Source: Ferirhizobium litorale (GTDB lineage: Bacteria; Pseudomonadota; Alphaproteobacteria; Rhizobiales; Rhizobiaceae). Taken from it: DNA of 64,000 nucleotides. Numbering within the stretch: the stretch's first letter is position 1; every line of letters starts with the position of its first letter. The translations under genes were made by a program, and so were the position numbers. The DNA lies in assembly GCA_030028905.1 (NCBI GenBank), contig JALDYZ010000003.1, forward strand, positions 1 to 64,000. Direction: 5' to 3'. Positions 57,742 through 64,000 of this stretch are shown one piece after another. The notes under the pieces were generated by a model that was not told the origin of the DNA, made no database searches, and saw only the letters and a list, made by a program, of their open reading frames with translations.

Positions 57742-59349
57742 ATGCGCTTTCTGCCCGTAAGCCTGACGACCATCCTCGTCGAACTCGCCGATCTCGATGA
57801 GACGCTGGCGCTCTTCGCGTCCCTCCAGGTCGAGCCCGTGAAGGGCATCGAAGAGATGGTACCGGCGGCCCGCACGCTGATGATCCGCTTTCGCCCGGAA
57901 GTGCTGACGCCTGAAGAACTCGCGTCAAACCTGAGTGGCCGGGATCTGACGGCGCGCGCAGCTCCGTCGGATACTGTCGTCGAAATCCCGGTCAGCTATG
58001 ACGGCGAGGACCTCGAGGAGGTCGCCCGCCTTGTTGACTTGAGCCCGGAGGAGGTGGTCCGCCGGCACACGGAGAGCGAGTTCACCGTCGCCTTTTGCGG
58101 CTTCGCCCCCGGTTTCGGCTATCTTGTCGGTGGCGACCCGACGCTGCATGTACCGCGCCGGCAGAGCCCCCGCACACGAATTCCGGCTGGATCGGTGGCG
58201 CTCGCCGGTGCGTTCAGCGGCGTCTACCCGCAGGCAAGCCCGGGCGGCTGGCAAATCATCGGCACGACGCCGCTCAAGATGTGGGACCTGTCGCGCGAGC
58301 CCGCGGCCCTGTTCCAACCCGGCTACCGGGTTCGCTTCTTCGATGTGACCAAGCGCGGCATGTCGACGCCGGTCGTAGCTACAGCCGACGAAACGCCCGT
58401 AGCGGCAGATGGCGCGGGGGAGGGACCGAGCCCGGCCTTCAAGGTCCTCGCCGCACCCATGCCGGCGCTGTTTCAGGATCTCGGCAGGCCTGGCCAGGCC
58501 GGGCAGGGGGTATCGGCATCCGGGGCGCTCGACAGGGGCTCACTCGTCGCCGCCAACCGCACCGTCGGAAACAGTGCCGACCAGCCGTGCCTTGAAATCA
58601 CCCTTGGCGGACTGTCATTCGAATGCCTCGAACGTTCCGTGGTAGCACTCACCGGCGCACCATGTCCGATCACTGTCCGGGATCGAGGCGGGGTCTCCTT
58701 CGCAGCAGAGGTCTATCAGCCCATCCCGCTGGAGGCCGGTGACACTGTCACGCTCGGCGCACCCCCGGTCGGCATGCGCACCTATCTCGCGGTGCGTGGA
58801 GGGTTCGACGTGCGTCCGGTGCTCGGCAGCGCCTCCACCGACACGCTTGCCGTCGTCGGCCCCGAGCCTGTCACCGCCGGCGCAAAGCTGGGCATCAAAA
58901 TCCCCGGCAAAGGCACGGAGAGCGTATCATTGACCGAAACGCCGCCGCAACCGCTGCCTGCTGCCGGCGACATCGTGACCCTCGATGTGGTGATGGGACC
59001 GCGGACCGACTGGTTCACAGAAGCCGCCATCCAACGCCTGACGGAGCAATTGTGGTTGGTGACGCCGCAGTCCAGCCGCGTCGGCATCCGCCTTTCCGGC
59101 GAGACGCCACTCGAAAAGCTCGACACCACTGAACTGCCAAGCGAGGGCACGGCGACCGGCGCCATCCAGGTGCCGCACAGCGGCCAGCCTGTACTTTTCC
59201 TTGCCGACCATCCCTTGACGGGCGGCTACCCGGTGATTGCTACCGTTGCTGAATACCATCTCGATCTGGCCGGTCAGGTACCGGTCAACGCCCGTATCCG
59301 TTTTCGTCCCGTGACGCGCTTTGGCGAAATATCGCCGGCCCGCGGTTGA
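57742..59349 (+). CDS. Fused PxpB-PxpC (KipI-KipA; AHS1-AHS2) protein
   Basis: A 535-residue fusion. Residues 1 to about 225 are the KipI/AHS1 domain (VAFCGFAPGFGYL, SPRTRIPAGSVALAG, GGWQIIGTTP). From about 238 it is the KipA/AHS2 domain (MPALFQDLGRPGQAG, EITLGGLSFE, MRTYLAVRGGFD, TGAIQVPHSGQPV). In B. subtilis the two are separate and act with PxpA as ATP-dependent 5-oxoprolinase. The same two domains form the carboxyltransferase part of urea carboxylase, and a biotin carboxylase gene follows here. ATG 57742 is chosen over the longer frame because it follows GAGGT and begins the domain. Confidence 0.92.
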   Translation: MRFLPVSLTTILVELADLDETLALFASLQVEPVKGIEEMVPAARTLMIRFRPEVLTPEELASNLSGRDLTARAAPSDTVVEIPVSYDGEDLEEVARLVDLSPEEVVRRHTESEFTVAFCGFAPGFGYLVGGDPTLHVPRRQSPRTRIPAGSVALAGAFSGVYPQASPGGWQIIGTTPLKMWDLSREPAALFQPGYRVRFFDVTKRGMSTPVVATADETPVAADGAGEGPSPAFKVLAAPMPALFQDLGRPGQAGQGVSASGALDRGSLVAANRTVGNSADQPCLEITLGGLSFECLERSVVALTGAPCPITVRDRGGVSFAAEVYQPIPLEAGDTVTLGAPPVGMRTYLAVRGGFDVRPVLGSASTDTLAVVGPEPVTAGAKLGIKIPGKGTESVSLTETPPQPLPAAGDIVTLDVVMGPRTDWFTEAAIQRLTEQLWLVTPQSSRVGIRLSGETPLEKLDTTELPSEGTATGAIQVPHSGQPVLFLADHPLTGGYPVIATVAEYHLDLAGQVPVNARIRFRPVTRFGEISPARG

Positions 59350-59373
59350 CCCCTGCCACGAGGAGCACGCTCG

Positions 59374-61110
59374 ATGAAGAAAGTCCTGATCGCCAACCGG
59401 GGCGAAATCGCGGTCCGCATCATTCGCGCCTGCCGCGACTATGGCGTTGCCTCGGTGGCAGCCTACGCTGATCCGGACATGGATGCGCTGTTTGTCGGGC
59501 TGGCCGACGAGGCCTACGGTCTCGGCGGCAATCGGCCATCGGAAACCTATCTCGATATCGAAAAGCTGATCGCCATCGCCCTGCGCTCCGGCGCCGATGC
59601 CGTCCATCCGGGCTATGGCTTCCTGTCGGAGCGCGCCGAGTTCGCCCGCGCGGTGATCGATGCGGGGCTGACCTGGATCGGGCCAGCTCCGGAGGTCATC
59701 GAGGCGCTCGGCGACAAGGTCGAGGCCCGGCGTATCGCCGAGAGCGTCGGCGCTCCGCTTGTGGCCGGCAGCAACGGGCCGGTCAACAGCGCTGCCGAAG
59801 TGGTGGCGTTCGCCGAGAAACACGGCTTGCCGGTCGCCATCAAGGCGGCCCATGGCGGCGGTGGACGCGGCCTGAAGGTCGCCTGGATCATGGACGAGGT
59901 GACCGAACTCTACGAATCGGCCGTGCGCGAAGCGACCGCCGCGTTTGGCCGCGGCGAATGCTTCGTCGAGCGCTTCCTCGATCGCCCACGCCACATCGAG
60001 GCGCAGGTGCTGGCCGATCGTCATGGCACCGTGCTGGTGCTCGGCACCCGCGACTGCTCGTTGCAGCGCCGCAACCAGAAGCTCGTCGAGGAAGCACCTG
60101 CGCCCTTCCTGAGCGACACCCAACGCCAGTCGATCCACGATGCCGCCAGGTCGATCTGTGCCGCAGCCGGCTATACCGGTGCCGGCACGGTCGAATTCCT
60201 GCTCGGCGCGGACGGCACGATATCGTTCCTCGAGGTCAACACGCGACTGCAGGTCGAACATCCCGTCACCGAGGAAACCACCGGCATCGATCTGGTCATC
60301 GAACAGTTGCGCATCGCCGACGGGCTGCCGCTCGCGGTGACCGAAACGCCACAGCCGCGCGGCCATTCGATCGAGTTCCGCATCAACGCCGAGGATCCAG
60401 GTCGCGGCTTTCTCCCGACACCGGGTACGATCACGCTGTTCGAGGCACCGTCCGGCCCGGGCGTGCGTCTTGATAGCGGTGTTGCTACCGGCTCGACCGT
60501 TCCGGCGGCGTTCGACTCGCTTATGGCCAAGCTCATCGTCACCGGTGCCACGCGCGAACAGGCCCTGAGCCGGGCCCGACGCGCGCTCGCCGAGTTCCGC
60601 ATCGATGGCGTGGCAAGCGTGCTGCCGTTCCATCGCGCGGCGATCGAAACGACGGATTTTGGTGGCAAGCACGGATTCAAGGTGCATACCCGCTGGATCG
60701 AAACCGACTTCGTGGCAATGCCCGAGGCGGTCGCGCGACCGGATCGCAAGGCAGACCCCTCGTTGATCCGCACCCATGTCGAGATCGATGGCAAGCGCCA
60801 CGAACTTGCCATTCCGCGTATGCTGATTGCCGGGTGGGGCACGGCCGCCGGCACGCACCCTGTTCCGGCAGATGAAACCGCCCCAGCGACAACGGATCCC
60901 GCGGTGGTCGCAGCCCCAGTCTCCGGCACGCTGCAGGCCTGGAAAGTCGCCGATGGCGACAGCGTTTCCGAAGGTGACCTGCTTGCAGTCATGGAAGCGA
61001 TGAAGATGGAGACGCAGCTGCTCGCCGCCCGCGCCGGCACGGTCCGCATCGCCGCCGCCGAAGGGAGCTATCAGAATGCGGGTGCAGTCATCGCCCGCAT
61101 CGAGATCTGA
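59374..61110 (+). CDS. Biotin carboxylase-BCCP fusion protein
   Basis: A 578-residue acyl-CoA carboxylase alpha-type protein. Residues 1 to about 450 are biotin carboxylase ([19 protein letters not shown] at the start, ATP-grasp [25 protein letters not shown]). After a linker, a C-terminal biotin carrier domain (about 505-578) has the biotinylation motif EAMKMET with Lys544. It carboxylates biotin using bicarbonate and ATP. No classical carboxyltransferase gene is near; the AHS1-AHS2 fusion encoded just upstream is the likely carboxyltransferase partner, as in urea carboxylase. The gene ends the operon. Confidence 0.93.
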   Translation: MKKVLIANRGEIAVRIIRACRDYGVASVAAYADPDMDALFVGLADEAYGLGGNRPSETYLDIEKLIAIALRSGADAVHPGYGFLSERAEFARAVIDAGLTWIGPAPEVIEALGDKVEARRIAESVGAPLVAGSNGPVNSAAEVVAFAEKHGLPVAIKAAHGGGGRGLKVAWIMDEVTELYESAVREATAAFGRGECFVERFLDRPRHIEAQVLADRHGTVLVLGTRDCSLQRRNQKLVEEAPAPFLSDTQRQSIHDAARSICAAAGYTGAGTVEFLLGADGTISFLEVNTRLQVEHPVTEETTGIDLVIEQLRIADGLPLAVTETPQPRGHSIEFRINAEDPGRGFLPTPGTITLFEAPSGPGVRLDSGVATGSTVPAAFDSLMAKLIVTGATREQALSRARRALAEFRIDGVASVLPFHRAAIETTDFGGKHGFKVHTRWIETDFVAMPEAVARPDRKADPSLIRTHVEIDGKRHELAIPRMLIAGWGTAAGTHPVPADETAPATTDPAVVAAPVSGTLQAWKVADGDSVSEGDLLAVMEAMKMETQLLAARAGTVRIAAAEGSYQNAGAVIARIEI

Positions 61111-61114
61111 GCGA

Positions 61115-62137
61115 TCAGCGCCAGCCGAGCGCCGGTGCAACGTGCTTGAGGATCGCCTCGATCACATGGGCGTTGTATTCGACCCCAAGTTGGTTGGGGA
61201 CCGTGAGCAGCAGCGTATCGGCTTCGGTTATCGCTTCGTCCCGCCTCAGTTCCTCGATGAGGGCGTCCGGTTCGGCCGCGTAGGAGCGGCCGAAGATGGC
61301 ACGTGTATTCTCATCGATATAGCCGACCGAATCCTGTTCCTTGCCGCCACGGCCGAAATAGGCGCGATCGCGATCGTCGACGAGTGCGAAGATGCTGCGG
61401 CTGACCGACACCCGCGGCGTGCGGGCATGGCCGGCCTCCTTCCACGCCTCGCGATAGGCGCGGATCTGTGCCGCCTGCTGCACATGGAACGGTTCGCCGG
61501 TCTCGTCGTCCTTCAGTGTGGAACTTTGCAGGTTCATGCCGAGCTTGGCGGCCCAGATGGCCGTCGCGTTCGAACCGGCGCCCCACCAGATGCGCTCGCG
61601 CAAGCCCTTCGAATGGGGCTCGAGGCGCAACAGGCCGGGCGGGTTCGGGAACATCGGTCGCGGATTGGGCTGGGCAAAACCATCACCTTTCAGCGCTTCC
61701 AGGAAGACCTCCGCATGGCCCCGCCCCATGTCGGCGTCCGTCTTGCCCTCTTGGGGCTGGTAGCCGAAGTATCGCCAACCGTCGATCACCTGTTCCGGCG
61801 AGCCGCGACTGATACCGAGTTGCAGGCGGCCGCCGGCGATGAGGTCTGCAGCACCTGCATCCTCGGCCATGTAGAGCGGGTTCTCGTAGCGCATGTCGAT
61901 GACCGCGGTACCGATCTCGATCTTCGTCGTCTTCGCGCCGACCGCGGCCAAGAGCGGGAAGGGCGAGGCAAGCTGGCGGGCAAAGTGATGGACGCGGAAA
62001 TAGGCGCCGTCGGCGCCGAGTTCCTCGGCTGCTACCGCGAGCTCGATGGATTGCAGCAGCGCGCCACCCGCCGAGCGGGTCTGCGACTGCGGGGAGGGTG
62101 CCCAATGGCCGAAGGAAAGGAAACCGATTTTCTTCAT
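61115..62137 (-). CDS. Luciferase-like (LLM) flavin-dependent monooxygenase
   Basis: A 340-residue TIM-barrel protein of the bacterial luciferase-like family: KIGFLSFGHWAP, ELGADGAYFRVHHFA, IEIGTAVIDMRYENPLYMAEDA and the RLQLGISRGSPEQV segment. These enzymes use reduced flavin and oxygen on varied substrates; the substrate here is unknown. ATG 62137 follows GGCGG; the frame continues 30 codons upstream without a site. It is convergent with the biotin carboxylase gene, four bases apart. Confidence 0.85.
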   Translation of the reverse strand: MKKIGFLSFGHWAPSPQSQTRSAGGALLQSIELAVAAEELGADGAYFRVHHFARQLASPFPLLAAVGAKTTKIEIGTAVIDMRYENPLYMAEDAGAADLIAGGRLQLGISRGSPEQVIDGWRYFGYQPQEGKTDADMGRGHAEVFLEALKGDGFAQPNPRPMFPNPPGLLRLEPHSKGLRERIWWGAGSNATAIWAAKLGMNLQSSTLKDDETGEPFHVQQAAQIRAYREAWKEAGHARTPRVSVSRSIFALVDDRDRAYFGRGGKEQDSVGYIDENTRAIFGRSYAAEPDALIEELRRDEAITEADTLLLTVPNQLGVEYNAHVIEAILKHVAPALGWR

Positions 62138-62400
62138 CGTTATGCCGCCTTGTCTTGCGCTGCGTGATGGCAAGCCCTTGATGACACAAGTTGCAGTTGG
62201 GCAATAGGGGCCGAAGGCCAAACGCATTGTTCAACATAGGCGGACGGTCTACCCGAAAGATAGAGCCACCCGAAGCGGGGTCTGCTTGCCGTCACCCCGC
62301 ACTTGCGGCAGCGCCCGTTGGCCTTGGCCCCGGGCTGTCCTGGACAGGGAGCCTCTGACCTCGCAGTCCGTCGGAGACTACGGTATTGGCCGCCCCCGTT

Positions 62401-63339
62401 TCAGGCTGCGGCTGTGAGCACCGGCTCTCCGTTGAAGAATGCATCGAGGTTTGCAACGACGAGCGCAGCCATGCGGCGCAACGCCAAGTCAGTGACACCA
62501 GCGATGTGCGGTGAAAGGAACGCATGTGGCACATCGCTCCAGCGCGTCGGGGACGTGGGCTCCTTCTGGTACACATCCAGCGCCGCGGCAGCCAGCGCAC
62601 CACATCGCAACGCGTCGATTACCGCATCCTCATCCACGAGCGACCCTCTAGACACATTGACCAGTGTGCCCCGCGGCCCCAGTGCTTCGATCACGCTTCG
62701 TGAGATCAGCCCCCGGTTGTCTTCGCCAGCTCTGGCGGAAATCACCAAAACGTCACTCCAGCGCGCGAGTTCAATCAGACTTGGCGCTCTTGGCCAGGGA
62801 ACGTCAGGCTTTTCGCGTGGAGCCCACCAGGAGGTCGCCATGCGCATCACGTCGGCGCGGCGCGCAAGCGCCTGTCCGATACTCCCGAGGCCGACAATAC
62901 CCAGCCGGAGTCCGGCAAGGGAAGTCGTCATCAGCCGCTTGTTCGACTGCCATTCGCCATCGCTTACCCAGCGACTGCCATCAGAAATCTTGCGATAGAT
63001 ATTGAGGATCTGGCCGATCGCAAAGTCAGCCACGTCCTCGTGATTGACGTTCAGAGCATGGGTGACGACGACCCCACGCGAGCGTGCCCAGTCGACATCG
63101 ATGCCGTCATAGCCAGTGTTGAAACAGGCAATGAGGCCGAGGTTTGGCATCGCATCATACCAGCCTTTGTCGAACGGCCGACTGCCATCGACAATCAGTG
63201 CGCTTGCAAGGCATGAGCCCGGTTTGGGTGGGATCGGGCCGCGCTCGACAAGGCGATACCGATTGCCGATCGCCTCCTTGACAAAGGACGCAAGGTGCGG
63301 GCTTGCCAGGACTACAGTTTCTCGAAAGTCCTCAACCAT
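62401..63339 (-). CDS. D-2-hydroxyacid dehydrogenase (NAD(P)-dependent)
   Basis: A 312-residue dehydrogenase with the Rossmann motif LGIVGLGSIGQALA (about 146-159) and the catalytic triad of the family: Arg231 in NVSRGSLVDE, Glu260 in VYQKEP and His278 in LSPHIAG. It interconverts 2-oxo and D-2-hydroxy acids such as glyoxylate or hydroxypyruvate; the substrate is not evident. Its ATG overlaps the end of a short upstream frame (63332-63463). It is preceded by a G-rich stretch that may serve as the ribosome-binding site. Confidence 0.88.
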   Translation of the reverse strand: MVEDFRETVVLASPHLASFVKEAIGNRYRLVERGPIPPKPGSCLASALIVDGSRPFDKGWYDAMPNLGLIACFNTGYDGIDVDWARSRGVVVTHALNVNHEDVADFAIGQILNIYRKISDGSRWVSDGEWQSNKRLMTTSLAGLRLGIVGLGSIGQALARRADVMRMATSWWAPREKPDVPWPRAPSLIELARWSDVLVISARAGEDNRGLISRSVIEALGPRGTLVNVSRGSLVDEDAVIDALRCGALAAAALDVYQKEPTSPTRWSDVPHAFLSPHIAGVTDLALRRMAALVVANLDAFFNGEPVLTAAA

Positions 63340-63463
63340 TGCGATCGGCCCCCGTCCGTTGATCTTTTATCATTATGGGCGGCTTCTCGCCGATGGCAGG
63401 GCTTTTCATCGCGTGTTCATCCAAGGCATCGAGCGCGACAACCTTGCTGTCGTATCGTCCCAT
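63332..63463 (-). CDS. Short ORF overlapping the dehydrogenase start, uncertain
   Basis: A 43-codon frame beginning MGRYDSKVVALDALDEH, with AAGGAA nine bases upstream, ends eight bases inside the dehydrogenase gene. The position would allow translational coupling. The beginning resembles the start of some NAD-binding proteins (MGR-x-x-x-KVV), so it may be a truncated relic. I recognise no complete family. Confidence 0.25.
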   Translation of the reverse strand: MGRYDSKVVALDALDEHAMKSPAIGEKPPIMIKDQRTGADRNG

Positions 63464-63893
63464 TCTGTTTTCCTTCATGTTCAAAAAAGGCGCCCAAGTG
63501 CGTACCGCCAAGTCTTTGGCCGGGGCGATGAGCCCGCAAAACGCAAAGCGTCGTTTCAATTCACGTTGCCGGTGATCCGCCCTCCTGGTTTGCCTCAAAG
63601 TCAGTTCGCCGAAACGCGACGCAGCCGGCTTTGTGCCAAGGATACGAATGCAAGGGGTGCCGGCCAATCACACGAAGGTTGCGTCATATCTAGACGTTGG
63701 GTCGGGAGGGGACGACGCGCTGTATCCAATCCCACATGGCATCTCGATCCGCTGCAGGTCACGCTCGCTCATCGCAATCAATCCCATCCGCAGTCTCCCA
63801 GGTCATCAAAACCCGGGAGAGTGACATTCCAACTTTGCAGGATCAGGACACTTTAACTTTGCGGCTACAAACATCTGCGGCATAATCAACGTT
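63340..63893. other. Intergenic region before the right edge
   Basis: Apart from the short frame at 63332-63463 and the direct repeats at 63823-63862, I see nothing supportable here. Several overlapping frames of 60-110 codons exist on both strands without recognisable content. Confidence 0.4.
63823..63862. repeat. Direct repeats, possible insertion-element end
   Basis: GACATTCCAACTTTGC (63823-63838) and GACACTTTAACTTTGC (63847-63862) match at 13 of 16 positions and are spaced 24 bp apart. Tandem end repeats of this type, starting TGACA, recall the multiple terminal repeats of IS21-like elements. They lie about 30 bp before a frame that runs off the window, consistent with the left end of an element. 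Not confirmed by a transposase motif. Confidence 0.4.
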
Positions 63894-64000
63894 ATGGAAC
63901 TTTCGAGTATTAAGGTCGGCCGTGATGATGAACAGAGAAGTCGCGACAGCGATTTTACCGCGGCCCGTGCGGCTGCCATCCAAAGGTCGGCCCGATCACA
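63894..64000 (+). CDS. Partial open frame at the window edge, unknown
   Basis: An ATG at 63894 opens a frame that continues to the last base (MELSSIKVGRDDEQRSR and then alanine/arginine-rich residues). Thirty-five codons are visible with no stop. There is no strong ribosome-binding site. I do not recognise the protein; the repeats just upstream suggest it may belong to a mobile element. Confidence 0.35.
   Translation, partial: MELSSIKVGRDDEQRSRDSDFTAARAAAIQRSARS

Noticed and set aside
58927..61140. A 737-codon open frame on the minus strand opposite the biotin carboxylase gene
   Set aside because: It mirrors the codons of the clearly real BC-BCCP gene in a GC-rich genome; its product is low in recognisable motifs and rich in Arg, Asp and Gly.

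Overview
This window looks like part of a secondary replicon (megaplasmid or chromid) of a member of the Rhizobiaceae, most likely Rhizobium, Sinorhizobium/Ensifer or a close relative. The reasons are a complete repABC replication and partition operon, found only in Alphaproteobacteria; a small DUF6074-type protein typical of rhizobia; GC-rich coding sequence; and a dense set of ABC and tripartite transporters with catabolic operons and LysR/GntR regulators. No rRNA, tRNA or CRISPR array was seen.

Layout. Positions 1-5.2 kb are a decayed zone with one credible small gene pair (DUF6074) and frameshifted pieces of an IS21-family istA/istB element. Positions 5.2-9.0 kb carry repC, repB and repA on the minus strand. 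A counter-transcribed RNA gene sits between repB and repC, and TTAGCA-N2-TGCTAA palindromes nearby are candidate partition sites. Positions 9.4-14.8 kb hold a phosphoribosyltransferase, a membrane GGDEF cyclase, a purC-type SAICAR synthase, an orphan NodT-type outer-membrane factor and a small protein. Positions 14.8-23.7 kb are a minus-strand unit: LysR regulator, aminotransferase, P1/S58 peptidase and a peptide-type ABC importer. Divergent from it (23.9-28.9 kb) are an agmatinase-family ureohydrolase and a polyamine-type ABC importer.

Positions 29.0-37.5 kb encode what reads as a complete pipecolate/2-aminoadipate branch of lysine catabolism in one operon: L-pipecolate oxidase (AmaA), aminoadipate-semialdehyde dehydrogenase (AmaB), an aminotransferase, 2-oxoadipate dioxygenase/decarboxylase (HglS) and a YdiJ-type D-2-hydroxyglutarate dehydrogenase, which together would end at 2-oxoglutarate. 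A LysR gene is divergent and a stand-alone Lrp/AsnC ligand domain follows it. Next come a Xre-RES toxin-antitoxin pair with twin operators (38.9-39.9 kb), a peroxiredoxin with a DsbA-like partner, and a TctDE two-component system divergent from a solute-binding protein and followed by tctCBA.

Positions 47.7-53.7 kb hold a 57-residue protein, a TerC/DUF475 membrane protein, a 1101-residue zinc-ribbon/nucleotidyl cyclase/ATPase/TPR protein and a thioredoxin-fold protein. Positions 53.8-61.1 kb carry a GntR-controlled 5-oxoprolinase-type operon: an NRAMP-related transporter without the usual metal ligands, pxpA, a DUF1445 hydro-lyase, a fused PxpB-PxpC protein and a biotin carboxylase-BCCP protein. 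The last two together resemble a split urea carboxylase. The window closes with a luciferase-like monooxygenase, a D-2-hydroxyacid dehydrogenase and the possible left end of an insertion element running off the edge. All family assignments come from reading motifs by eye; no database search was run.
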